A DNA stretch of 64,000 nucleotides from Arthrobacter sp. M4 (GTDB lineage Bacteria > Actinomycetota > Actinomycetes > Actinomycetales > Micrococcaceae): NCBI RefSeq assembly GCF_020251205.1, contig NZ_JAIWYX010000003.1, positions 62,001 to 126,000 of the forward strand. The letters are read 5' to 3'. Below the pieces are notes generated by a model. That model was not told where the DNA came from and ran no database searches. It saw only the letters and a list, made by a program, of their open reading frames with translations. Of this stretch, positions 1-8,005 are shown one piece after another. A program made the translations under genes and the position numbers. How positions within the stretch are numbered: the first letter of the stretch is position 1; every line of letters begins with the position of its first letter.

Positions 1-76
1 TTTGCGACCCTCCCCCGACGCAGGAACATTGGGGTGCGATACGCGGAGGGCACGCTGTTATTCAAAAGGAGACACT

Positions 77-343
77 GTGACTCACAGTGATGAACCCCGT
101 CCCCAATCTTCAATCCAAGCCGGGCCCTCAGTACGCCCTAGGCCGAGAAGGCATTGGTGGCTTCTTGTTATCCCGTACCTCTGGTGCATCGCTGCGATCC
201 CGGCCGTGAACCGCGTCGGATACGTCTTTGGGAACGTCCCGTTCCTTCTTGTCTGGATGATCATTGGCGTGATCGTCACCAGCGGCTGCATTAGCGCCGT
301 CTATTTTGTGGATCGCCGTAACGGCGACCTGGAGAGGATCTGA
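77..343 (+). CDS. DUF3311 small membrane protein, partner of a sodium:solute symporter
   Basis: Predicted 88-residue integral membrane protein. I chose the GTG at 77 because AAAGGAG sits just upstream (64-70); the frame is open to the window edge but without another good start. Two hydrophobic segments are visible, one around the motif WWLLVIPYLWCIAAIPAVN and one later (VPFLLVWMIIGVIV), which is the DUF3311 pattern. DUF3311 genes are commonly found directly before SSS-family symporters, and here the stop lies two bases before the symporter ATG. It probably assembles with or stabilises that transporter; the biochemical role of the family is not established. Confidence 0.8.
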   Translation: MTHSDEPRPQSSIQAGPSVRPRPRRHWWLLVIPYLWCIAAIPAVNRVGYVFGNVPFLLVWMIIGVIVTSGCISAVYFVDRRNGDLERI

Positions 344-345
344 CC

Positions 346-1872
346 ATGGTCGTGGCAATCATTGGCGTCATTCTTGTCGTCGGCTCCGTCGCGGGAGGCG
401 CCTTTTTGGCGTCCCGCGGAACGAAGGTGGATGTCCAGGAATGGTCAGTTGGGGGCCGCCGCTTTGGCACGTGGCTCTTCTGGTTCCTCCTTGCTGGCGA
501 GACATTTACAGCATCTGCGCTGCTGGGGTCCTCGCAGGCCATTTTCAGCGGCGGCGCTCCGGGCTTCTTCGTCCTAGGAACAGTGGCTTTGGCTGCACCG
601 GTGGGTTACTTCCTGGTACCGCGGATCCAGCGGGCAGGGAAAGTCAACGGACTGACGACGATGGGCGATTTCTTCAGCGCGCGCTTCAACGCCCGCTGGT
701 TTGGCGGTTTGATTACCGTTTTCGGCATCATTGCCCTCCTGCTGTACACGCGCGTTCAGCTCACCGGGCTGTCCCTCATCCTTGAGACGCTCTTCGGGAC
801 AGCCATCCCGTCCATGGCGTATGTTTTTGCCGGCGGATTTTTGGTAGTCGTGTTCGTCTTCATCGGCGGCATGCGCAGCGCAGCTTTCGTCGCTGTTGTC
901 AAAGACATCCTTCTGGTGCTGATGCTCCTCATCGTCGCGGTAGGGGCTGCGCATGCTGCCGGCGTTGACAGCGTTGCGGGGATCTTCGACGAAGTCAGGA
1001 ACATGCATCCGGATGCGGGAACCCTGCCTGGAATCGGCGGCCACGCGTCGATGAACGAGTGGTGGTGGATGAGCTTCCTGCTGCTGACCCCCTTGGGAGC
1101 ATTCGCTCTGCCCCACGCGTTCCAGGTCGCCTACACCGCGCGAAACTCTGCCGCTGTCCGTAAGAACCAGATCATCCAGCCGCTCTACTCGCTCTTCTAC
1201 GTGCTCATCGCCGTCATCGCCCTGGCTGCCATCCTGGCGCTGCCCAACCTGCCCGCCAAGCAGGCAAACGGCTCCCTGCTGATTTTCGTGGCCAGCAACT
1301 ACCCGGAGTGGGTCGTTGGCCTGCTGGCAGGATGCGGCGTGATCGTGGCTCTCGTGCCAACTGCCGTCATCATGATTACGGCCAGCAGCATGTTTACCTC
1401 GAACGTCCTTGGTGAAATCAAGCCGAGCCTGAAGCGCTCACTTGGAGCGACGCGGGTCAGCGTCATTGTATTCACCCTGCTGGGCGTGCTGATTACCGCC
1501 TTCAACAGCGAGGCCCTGCTGAGCATCATGACGGGGGTCTACAGCGCCGTCGGGCAACTGGCTCCCGCTCTGTTCCTGTCGTTCCTGTGGCGGCGAACGA
1601 CGGCGGTCGGCCTGACTGTTGGGGCCGTCGCGGGAGGCGCGATTGTGCTTGTCCCTGCACTGGGCTCAGCGGTACTGACCGCGTTCCCGGCAGGCACCGT
1701 GGTTGGTTTGCCCGCGCTGGTGATTAACCTCCTGCTCGCAATCGTCGTCAGCCTCCTCACCAAACGGCCACCGGTCGGTGCCATTGCGGTGGGGATGCCC
1801 GAGATCTCGACAGCCGGAGTTGATGCAGACGCGGAAGCCGCGGCTAGCCTACAGTCCGCGAAGTCTCTCTGA
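346..1872 (+). CDS. Sodium:solute symporter (SSS family)
   Basis: A 508-residue polytopic membrane protein, the usual SSS length, with about 13 hydrophobic segments and the family-like stretch VGGRRFGTWLFWFLLAGETFTASALLG near the N-terminus. It should co-transport a small organic solute with sodium; the substrate cannot be read from the sequence. It follows the DUF3311 gene by two bases, so the two are co-transcribed and probably translationally coupled. Downstream lie an XRE-cupin regulator and an alcohol dehydrogenase, which suggests uptake of a carbon source oxidised by the dehydrogenase. The C-terminal tail is polar and alanine-rich and probably cytoplasmic. Confidence 0.85.
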   Translation: MVVAIIGVILVVGSVAGGAFLASRGTKVDVQEWSVGGRRFGTWLFWFLLAGETFTASALLGSSQAIFSGGAPGFFVLGTVALAAPVGYFLVPRIQRAGKVNGLTTMGDFFSARFNARWFGGLITVFGIIALLLYTRVQLTGLSLILETLFGTAIPSMAYVFAGGFLVVVFVFIGGMRSAAFVAVVKDILLVLMLLIVAVGAAHAAGVDSVAGIFDEVRNMHPDAGTLPGIGGHASMNEWWWMSFLLLTPLGAFALPHAFQVAYTARNSAAVRKNQIIQPLYSLFYVLIAVIALAAILALPNLPAKQANGSLLIFVASNYPEWVVGLLAGCGVIVALVPTAVIMITASSMFTSNVLGEIKPSLKRSLGATRVSVIVFTLLGVLITAFNSEALLSIMTGVYSAVGQLAPALFLSFLWRRTTAVGLTVGAVAGGAIVLVPALGSAVLTAFPAGTVVGLPALVINLLLAIVVSLLTKRPPVGAIAVGMPEISTAGVDADAEAAASLQSAKSL

Positions 1873-1886
1873 TCCGATCTCGTAGG

Positions 1887-1920
1887 AAGGTCCGGGCTGC
1901 CACACGGCCGCCCGGACCTT
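1887..1920 (+). terminator. Hairpin between symporter and regulator genes
   Basis: An 11-bp perfect inverted repeat (AAGGTCCGGGC / GCCCGGACCTT) with a 12-base loop follows the symporter stop. There is no T-run, so it may be a weak terminator or an mRNA-stabilising hairpin; the ribosome-binding site of the next gene starts six bases later. Confidence 0.5.
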
Positions 1921-1941
1921 GCGTCAGGAGGTATTCCAGCC

Positions 1942-2478
1942 TTGTTGCCATCACGGATCCGCGAGCTCAGGCGCATTCGCGGCCTGACCCTTGGCCAAGT
2001 GGCCGAACTCGCAGGACTGTCTGTCGCCATGCTCAGCCAGGTTGAAAGGGGCCTCAGCGATCCAAGCCTGGAGTCCCTCAGGCGCCTGGCGGAAGCATTG
2101 CAGGTTCCGCTCTTCGACCTCTTTCGCGGCGAGGGTCCTGAACCGGCCACCGTGATACGCCACGACCAACGTCGCCTGGTGTCTTCACCTAACATGCACG
2201 TGACATACTCGCAGCTTTCCCGCTCGGGCGGGAAAGTCGAAGTGCTCGAGGCGACGCTCGAGCCGGGCGCGGCGTCGTCAGAGTCCCCCCGCTCCCATAT
2301 TTCGGAGGAGTGCCTTGTAGTGCTCGACGGTTCCCTCGTCGTCGAAATCGACGGCAGGCCGTACTTCCTTGGCACGGGGGACAGCTGTCACTTCGACTCC
2401 GCCCTCCCCCACAGATTCCTCAACCCACACCCCTACAAGGCAAGATTCATCGTCTCCGTGACGCCGCCGTCCAACTAA
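1942..2478 (+). CDS. XRE-family regulator with C-terminal cupin domain
   Basis: 178 residues: a helix-turn-helix of the Cro/CI type at about residues 5-60 (RIRELRRIRGLTLGQVAELAGLS, quoted in part) followed by a cupin_2 beta-barrel at about 105-170 (SEECLVVLDGSLVVEIDG and HFDSALPHRFLNP). This architecture is common in regulators that sense a small metabolite through the cupin. The TTG start at 1942 is supported by AGGAGG ten bases upstream (1926-1931). Its position between a symporter and an alcohol dehydrogenase suggests that it controls this catabolic set. The ligand is unknown. Confidence 0.85.
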   Translation: MLPSRIRELRRIRGLTLGQVAELAGLSVAMLSQVERGLSDPSLESLRRLAEALQVPLFDLFRGEGPEPATVIRHDQRRLVSSPNMHVTYSQLSRSGGKVEVLEATLEPGAASSESPRSHISEECLVVLDGSLVVEIDGRPYFLGTGDSCHFDSALPHRFLNPHPYKARFIVSVTPPSN

Positions 2479-2574
2479 CCGCGGCGACACCGAAGGCAAG
2501 ACAGCACCATTGGCATTTTGATGTTGTGAATCAGGCGCCACCAACGTCCTTTAACTTTGAAAGGCAGCTGCAGC

Positions 2575-3603
2575 ATGCGTGCAACCCTCATCTATGGGCC
2601 CGGTGATGTCCGCGTCGAAGAAGCCGCCGACCCCGTCATAGAGCAGCCGACCGACGCCATAGTCCGCGTTGTCCTGAGCTGCGTCTGCGGCGGCGACTTG
2701 CATTCCTACCGCTCGTGGGCCAATGGCGAGCCCAAGCGGATGGGCCACGAGGTCATCGGCGCGGTCGAAGAGACTGGAGCCGACGTACGCCTCCTCAAAA
2801 GGGGTGACTTGGTTCTGGCGCCCTTTACCTATCAGGACGGCACATGCCCCTTCTGCCGTGCAGGCCGCTCGACGTCGTGCGTAAACGGAGGGTATTGGTC
2901 CCGCTTCAACGGCGGCCAGGGCGAGCTGGTGCGCATCCCGCTGGCCGACACGAGTCTCTTCCAGCTTCCGGTCGGCGAAGACTCCGAACTGCTGCCGTCC
3001 CTGCTCACCCTCTCAGACGTGTACGGAACCGGATTCCATGCGGCGCTCAAGGGCGGGGTGACTTACGGCAGCCGCGTCACGGTTATCGGTGACGGGGCTG
3101 TTGGGCTGCTCGCCGTGCTCTCCGCCAAGCAGCTCGGTGCCGAGCAGATCATCCTCATGGGCCGCCACGCCGCGCGCACAGAACTCGGGCGAACATTCGG
3201 TGCGACGGACATCATCACCGAACGCGGCGCCGAGGGCGTCTCCAGGGTGCGTGAGCTCACCGGGGGTCTCGGCACGGAAATCGTGCTTGAGGCCGTCGGA
3301 CACATGCCCGCCTCAGAGCAGGCGATCGGCGCCGTCCGCAGCGACGGAACAATATCCCGGGTCGGAGTACCCCAGTACGAGCAGGTTCCAGTGGGCAACG
3401 CAAGCCTGTTCGACCGCAACATCACCCTTACCGGCGGCGTTGCCCATGTCGCGAGCTACGTTAAACGGCTCATGCCCGCAATCCTCGACGGCACCGTGAA
3501 TCCAGGCCTGGTCTTCGACCGCACGATCAATCTGGACGAGATGGCCGAAGGATACCGCGCCATGGACGCACGCGAAGCCCTGAAAGTGCTCGTCCGCCCC
3601 TGA
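2575..3603 (+). CDS. Zinc-dependent alcohol dehydrogenase (MDR superfamily)
   Basis: 342 residues from the ATG at 2575; a TTG six codons upstream is less likely because GAAAGG lies at the right distance from the ATG. Family marks: catalytic-zinc region CVCGGDLHSY (about 39-48) and MGHEVIG (about 62-68), a structural-zinc-like cluster CPFCRAGRSTSC with only three cysteines, and a Rossmann fold with VIGDGAVGLLAV. It should oxidise an alcohol or polyol with NAD(P). Part of the transcription unit that begins with the symporter. The fourth structural cysteine seems to be replaced, so the lobe may not bind structural zinc. Confidence 0.85.
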   Translation: MRATLIYGPGDVRVEEAADPVIEQPTDAIVRVVLSCVCGGDLHSYRSWANGEPKRMGHEVIGAVEETGADVRLLKRGDLVLAPFTYQDGTCPFCRAGRSTSCVNGGYWSRFNGGQGELVRIPLADTSLFQLPVGEDSELLPSLLTLSDVYGTGFHAALKGGVTYGSRVTVIGDGAVGLLAVLSAKQLGAEQIILMGRHAARTELGRTFGATDIITERGAEGVSRVRELTGGLGTEIVLEAVGHMPASEQAIGAVRSDGTISRVGVPQYEQVPVGNASLFDRNITLTGGVAHVASYVKRLMPAILDGTVNPGLVFDRTINLDEMAEGYRAMDAREALKVLVRP

Positions 3604-3706
3604 TCCGCGGCGCGGCCCCCACGACGGGAGGAGACGCCGGGGCAGGGCTGTCCAACCATTCGCTGCACCTGGGTCGTAGTCCAAGTCGATGCGGGGCTCG
3701 CCGCCA

Positions 3707-3735
3707 GCCAGCTGTACCCGTCCGGTGCAGCTGGC
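3707..3735. repeat. Small inverted repeat in the gap after the dehydrogenase
   Basis: GCCAGCTG and CAGCTGGC form an 8-bp perfect inverted repeat with a 13-base gap, just before a longer hairpin. It may be an operator or part of a compound terminator for the dehydrogenase gene. Confidence 0.35.
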
Positions 3736-3743
3736 TTGCGGAA

Positions 3744-3777
3744 CCGCCCGGCAAGGTGACATCACCTTGCCGGGCGG
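3744..3777 (+). terminator. Strong 16-bp hairpin, probable terminator
   Basis: A perfect 16-bp inverted repeat (3744-3759 with 3762-3777) with a two-base loop, very GC-rich, followed by CTTCTGTC. It lies in the 347-bp gap between the dehydrogenase and the next gene, so it probably ends the first transcription unit. The T-tract is poor. The rest of the gap (3604-3950) holds no gene I can recognise. Confidence 0.6.
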
Positions 3778-3950
3778 CTTCTGTCATCCGGAAGATCGGT
3801 CGCTTCCCAAAGACCGTCATCACCGTCACCTGGTACTCCGGGTCGAAAATCTGAACCTGGATTTTCCGTCCGGCCCAGCTCTGTGTCTTCGAACCCGGCA
3901 GATTCATCAGGTCTGCCCAACAATTCAGTTCACCGTCCAGGAGGGATCAC

Positions 3951-4664
3951 ATGACCAACGATCATGAAAACAAAGCCACTATCGTCCACGTCCAACGCCC
4001 CAGCCACCCGGGTGTTTCTATGGCGTTCATTTTCAGCACGCTATCGTTCCTCTTCTGGGCCAACATCCTTGGTTATCTGGGACCGGGCGGCAGTCTTGCC
4101 ATCGGAGTGGTCCAATTCGCTGTATATGGCAGCTACCTCGCGGGATCAGTGATGCTGTTCAAGCGCGGCGACGACTTTGACGGTAATGTCTTCATGGTCT
4201 TCGCGGCTTTCTTCGGCGGAGTCGGTGGCGTGCTTAATGTCGGTTCGACAATCAGCGCGGTGCTCGGCCTGCCCTTCTCACCCCAGGTCGGTGGCATCTG
4301 CTGGATCCTGGTCGGCGCGTTCCTGCTCGCCTGCACCCCCGCAATGTTGAGGAGCAACCTTGTCGATGCGGCTGTGTACGTACTTGCAGCCCTGGCCCTG
4401 CTGACGCTCGGCTTCAGCATCGTCGGGTTCCTGCCGGCTGTTGGGCTGACAGTTGCGGCATGGCTGCTGTTCGTCGTCGGGATCCTCGGAATGGTCCTCA
4501 CGGCATCGATCCTGGGATCCATGATCGGCTACCGTGTCCCCATGGGCCCTGCCCTCCTCCGCTCGCGTTCAGCCACGTCGGCAAAGAGTGAAGAAACCCC
4601 TGCCCCGGGTCTGCAGGCGAAAGACCGCTCGGACCAGGGACTTCACGTGACTGCACGGCGCTAA
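3951..4664 (+). CDS. GPR1/FUN34/YaaH (SatP-like) acetate-uptake family membrane protein
   Basis: 237 residues with six hydrophobic helices. Features of the acetate/succinate uptake family are visible: a first helix with aromatic residues, then SYLAGSVMLFKRGDDFDGN, which resembles the conserved stretch after the second helix of SatP proteins, and alternating helices to about residue 190, with a polar tail. The usual NPAPLGL motif at the start is not conserved (here HPGVSMAF), so it is a divergent member and the substrate could be another small carboxylate. GGAGG precedes the ATG. It converges with the isomerase gene; no terminator is obvious between 4665 and 4781. Confidence 0.65.
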   Translation: MTNDHENKATIVHVQRPSHPGVSMAFIFSTLSFLFWANILGYLGPGGSLAIGVVQFAVYGSYLAGSVMLFKRGDDFDGNVFMVFAAFFGGVGGVLNVGSTISAVLGLPFSPQVGGICWILVGAFLLACTPAMLRSNLVDAAVYVLAALALLTLGFSIVGFLPAVGLTVAAWLLFVVGILGMVLTASILGSMIGYRVPMGPALLRSRSATSAKSEETPAPGLQAKDRSDQGLHVTARR

Positions 4665-4781
4665 GCCGACAATTCAGCCCGTGGGCCGCGCACCTTCGGC
4701 ACAGAAAGCATGCCAAGGCCGTCGCGTCCGCCTATAGGCAACGGAAGCCGCGATGACCTCAAAGTGCTCGTGCCCCTGACA

Positions 4782-5309
4782 CTAGATCCGAACATGCGCC
4801 CCCGACAGCAGGGGCACCTGAAGCCTCGCCCACGGCGAGAGAGGACTGGATTCGACATCGGCAAGGAAAACTACGTCATCCCAAGGCATCCACCACGCCT
4901 CATCAACTTCATCGGGGTTGGGGACGGGGTCATCGTCCACCCTGCAGACGAAGACGGGGCAGAATTCCTTTTCGACGTATTCATTGCTCCGGGCGGCGTA
5001 CTCAAAGGACGGCAAAGCCAGCCGCAGTTCGGTGACCTTGAGATTGAGTTCGTCATGCATCCGGCGGTTGACGGCATCAACGAGCGTTTCACCGGGCAGC
5101 GGATGCCCGCAGCACGTATTGGTGATGACGCCTGGAAAGGTCTCCTTTGTCCATGCACGCCGCGTCAGGAGCAACCGTCCGTTCGCGTCAAACGCGTAAC
5201 ATGAGAAGGCCAAGTGGCGGATGCCGTCCCTGTGTGCGTCGGGTTTGGGGCACGTTCCGATCACCTCGTTCGCGTCGTTCAACACGACGACCGGGTCATT
5301 CCAACTCAC
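4782..5309 (-). CDS. idi: Isopentenyl-diphosphate delta-isomerase, type I
   Basis: 175-residue Nudix-fold enzyme that interconverts isopentenyl and dimethylallyl diphosphate. The catalytic cysteine lies in NTCCGHP (Cys67) and the partner glutamate in VEKEFCPVF (about Glu115), matching E. coli Idi (Cys67, Glu116); HLAFSCYAF carries the metal-binding histidine region. Translation starts at a GTG that overlaps the TGA of the upstream ABC ATPase (GTGA), so it is translationally coupled to an amino acid importer. That is an odd home for an isoprenoid gene: either the locus makes a prenylated product, or this is an accessory isomerase carried along. Function of the fold is secure, pathway is not. 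Confidence 0.85.
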   Translation of the reverse strand: MSWNDPVVVLNDANEVIGTCPKPDAHRDGIRHLAFSCYAFDANGRLLLTRRAWTKETFPGVITNTCCGHPLPGETLVDAVNRRMHDELNLKVTELRLALPSFEYAARSNEYVEKEFCPVFVCRVDDDPVPNPDEVDEAWWMPWDDVVFLADVESSPLSPWARLQVPLLSGAHVRI

Positions 5310-6067
5310 AACACCCTTTCGAGGAACGCCCGCGTCCGTGGGTGGGCGGGCGCATCGAGCACCTGGCTGGGTGGCCCTTGCTCCACGACAACGCCGCCGT
5401 CCATAAAGACGACACGGTCTGCCACCTCACGCGCGAATCCAATTTCGTGGGTCACCACCATCATGGTGATTCCCTCCGCTGCCACAGCCCGAATGGTTTC
5501 CAGGACCTCGCCCACCAGTTCCGGGTCCAGGGCACTCGTCGGCTCATCGAACAGGATCAGCTTCGGTGATATGGCGAGGGCTCTGGCAATGGCCACACGC
5601 TGTTGTTCGCCTCCAGACAGTTGTCGCGGGTACTTGCCGGCCTTGCTGCCCAGTCCCACCCGTTCCAAGAGTTCCCGGCTTCGGAACCGAGCCTCAGCTT
5701 TGCCTTTCTTGTGTACGGCTACCTGCGCCAAGCTCACGTTCTGTTCGGCTGTCATGTGGGGATACAGGTTGAAATGCTGGAAGACCATCCCGATTGATGC
5801 GCGTTGCCTCGCGATATCCTGACCGCGCATTTCGAACAGCTTCCCGGCCCTTTCCCGGTAACCGATGATCTCGCCGTCGACAATGAGTTGACCGCCATCG
5901 ACGCTTTCGAGGTGGTTGACGCAGCGCAGAAACGTGCTTTTCCCTGCTCCTGACGGTCCCAGCAGGCAGCAGACTTCACCCGCCTTGATCTCAAGTGACA
6001 CGCCATTGAGCACGGGGAGCCGGCCGTAACTTTTGCGGATTCTATCTGCAGACACCATGACAGTCAT
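5306..6067 (-). CDS. Polar amino acid ABC transporter, ATP-binding protein
   Basis: 253 residues with a complete ABC ATPase: Walker A GPSGAGKST, Q-loop GMVFQHFNLYPHMT (typical of GlnQ/HisP-type ATPases), signature LSGGEQQR, Walker B LILFDEPTSALD and H-loop VTHE. It powers import through the permease encoded upstream; its ATG overlaps the permease stop codon (ATGA). The Q-loop sequence is characteristic of the polar-amino-acid family. It ends in the GTGA overlap with idi. Cytoplasmic face of the membrane. Confidence 0.92.
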   Translation of the reverse strand: MTVMVSADRIRKSYGRLPVLNGVSLEIKAGEVCCLLGPSGAGKSTFLRCVNHLESVDGGQLIVDGEIIGYRERAGKLFEMRGQDIARQRASIGMVFQHFNLYPHMTAEQNVSLAQVAVHKKGKAEARFRSRELLERVGLGSKAGKYPRQLSGGEQQRVAIARALAISPKLILFDEPTSALDPELVGEVLETIRAVAAEGITMMVVTHEIGFAREVADRVVFMDGGVVVEQGPPSQVLDAPAHPRTRAFLERVL

Positions 6068-7017
6068 GCCGTCTTCACCTGCCCTAGGACGTTGGACCAG
6101 AACTTGGAAATGAGGGGCTGTTTCACTGCGCGTTTGCTTCCCTTAGCGAAGCGCTGCTCCAGGAAGTACTGCCCAATGCTCAGCACGCTGGTCAGGAAGA
6201 GGTACCAGAGTGCGGCAACGATGAGCAACGGAATCGTCTGGAAGTTCGTGTTGTAGATGGTGCTGACCGTATGGAGCAGCTCCGTAAAGGAGACGATGGT
6301 GGCCAATGAAGTGAACTTCAGCGTGCCGATGGCTTCGTTTCCGGTGGGAGGGATGATGACGCGCATCGCCTGAGGCAAGACGATGTGGCGCAGCGTCTGG
6401 AAGGGTGTAAGGGCATAGGCAGAGGCAGCTTCCCATTGGCCTTCATCGACGGCAAGGATGCCGGCGCGAACAATTTCTGAGTAATACGCCGACAGGGGCA
6501 ATCCCAGGCCCAGCAGGGCGGAGACGAACGGCGTCATGATGGTGTTGGTCGAGATACTGAAGAACGTGTGATCGAAGAGCGTCAGTTCGAATCTAGGGAA
6601 CACAGACGCCAGATTGAACCAGAAAATTAGCTGCACGAGCGGCGGTGTTCCACGGAAGAACCATTGGTAGAAGTGGGCCACCGAGTGCAGCACGACATTG
6701 GGCGAAAGCCGCATGATCGCGATAATCGTCCCCGCAACCATGCCGATCACGAGCACGATGGCGGTCATCTCGAGTGTCTGCAGCACGCCGTTGAGCACCA
6801 GCGGGTTAAAGAGGTAGCTGCTCACCACATCCCACTCAAAGGCTTCCGTGGTGACGAGCACATTCGCGAACCACAACAGGAACCCAATGACGACGACTGC
6901 GGACGCCCACCGCCCTGGGTGTCGGAGCGCAACAACGCGCCTGGTCTCCGGAAGGGCAGCGATATTGCCCGGTTTCATTTGCGGTGCCAAGTCGGTTGAC
7001 CTTTCACTGGACATCAT
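6064..7017 (-). CDS. Polar amino acid ABC transporter permease (HisM/GlnP family)
   Basis: About 317 residues from the ATG at 7017; the frame extends to 7089 but that would overlap the end of the binding-protein gene, and GCGGAG lies just ahead of 7017. Five to six membrane segments, and the EAA loop is seen in EGQWEAASAYALTPFQTLRHIVLPQA (quoted to show the ATPase-contact region only in part). The N-terminal extension of about 40 polar residues before the first helix is longer than usual. Only one permease is encoded, so it probably forms a homodimer. Gene order binding protein, permease, ATPase, all (-). Confidence 0.9.
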   Translation of the reverse strand: MMSSERSTDLAPQMKPGNIAALPETRRVVALRHPGRWASAVVVIGFLLWFANVLVTTEAFEWDVVSSYLFNPLVLNGVLQTLEMTAIVLVIGMVAGTIIAIMRLSPNVVLHSVAHFYQWFFRGTPPLVQLIFWFNLASVFPRFELTLFDHTFFSISTNTIMTPFVSALLGLGLPLSAYYSEIVRAGILAVDEGQWEAASAYALTPFQTLRHIVLPQAMRVIIPPTGNEAIGTLKFTSLATIVSFTELLHTVSTIYNTNFQTIPLLIVAALWYLFLTSVLSIGQYFLEQRFAKGSKRAVKQPLISKFWSNVLGQVKTA

Positions 7018-7027
7018 CGGCTCCGCT

Positions 7028-7918
7028 CTAGAACGTGGTCGGCTTGGTGTTGAGCGTTGGCGGAACGATGGCATAGTCAAGGAAGTCATTGTCCTTCAGT
7101 ATCTTTGCCCACGTACCGTCCTGGATGAGGGACTGAATCGCCTGGCTGACGGCCCTCTCGAGCTCGACATTTCCCTTGGCGAAGACCCAGCCCGAGGGAT
7201 CGACAGGAATAGTAGAAACCTTGCCGGGTAGCACGATCAGCGCGCCTTTGGTCTCACGCTGCGTTTGGGCACCGGCCGGAGGGTTCTGCAGAGCTGCATC
7301 GAACCGGTTGTTCTGCAGGGCCTGCATTTGAGTTCCAGGGTCTTGGAACAGGATCTGCTTTGGCGCAGGCTCACCATGCTTGGCGCAATCGGCAGCAAGC
7401 AGGTCGAAAGCTGCCGCCTGCGCGGAGCCCTGCAAGTGGCCGAATGTCACGCCACACAGGTGGGACGGGTCAACACCATGGGGGTTGCTTCCCTGAACCT
7501 GGACCACGTATGCAGGCCGCGCCCAGTCGAGGATATCGACGACCTTGCGTCGCTCTTCGGTATCGCTCAGAGTCCCCAGCGACCAGTCATAGCGTCCGTT
7601 GGAAATGGCAGGGATGATCGCAGGAAACTCAACGCTGTGAAATTCGATCTTCACGCCCATCCGGCCGGCAACAGCCTTGGCCAGGTCGATTTCGAATCCG
7701 GTCGGCTTCCCTGATGCATCAAGGTAGCGGTATGGCGGGAACGCCATGTATCCGGCCACATTGACCACCCCGGCCTGCTTGATGGCGGACGGGATCTCAA
7801 TGCCAGGCGCTGCCTGCGCCTTGGGCGCCGAAACGCTTCCGGCGTCGCTTCCGCAGCCGGATAAAGTTGCGCTGACGGCGAGGACCGCGAGAGCCGATAG
7901 CTTACGAAGATACTTCAA
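7028..7918 (-). CDS. Amino acid ABC transporter substrate-binding lipoprotein (SBP_bac_3)
   Basis: 296 residues. Signal peptide with lipobox LSGC at about residues 19-22, so the protein is tethered outside the membrane. The mature part begins a type II periplasmic-binding fold (VVNVAGYMAFPPYRYLDAS, GFEIDLAKAVAGRMG), the pattern of SBP_bac_3 proteins for polar amino acids and opines. The start is a TTG (7918) preceded by AGGAG. The ligand is not determined; an amino acid that is then handled by the upstream PLP enzyme would fit the operon. Confidence 0.9.
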   Translation of the reverse strand: MKYLRKLSALAVLAVSATLSGCGSDAGSVSAPKAQAAPGIEIPSAIKQAGVVNVAGYMAFPPYRYLDASGKPTGFEIDLAKAVAGRMGVKIEFHSVEFPAIIPAISNGRYDWSLGTLSDTEERRKVVDILDWARPAYVVQVQGSNPHGVDPSHLCGVTFGHLQGSAQAAAFDLLAADCAKHGEPAPKQILFQDPGTQMQALQNNRFDAALQNPPAGAQTQRETKGALIVLPGKVSTIPVDPSGWVFAKGNVELERAVSQAIQSLIQDGTWAKILKDNDFLDYAIVPPTLNTKPTTF

Positions 7919-8005
7919 TGTCTTGCTCCTATCACGTGCGACGTTGCACTTGAATGTGGGGATGGAAGGAGGAGTGCCGGAGTGCTCGAGCGCAGTTCCG
8001 AATGG

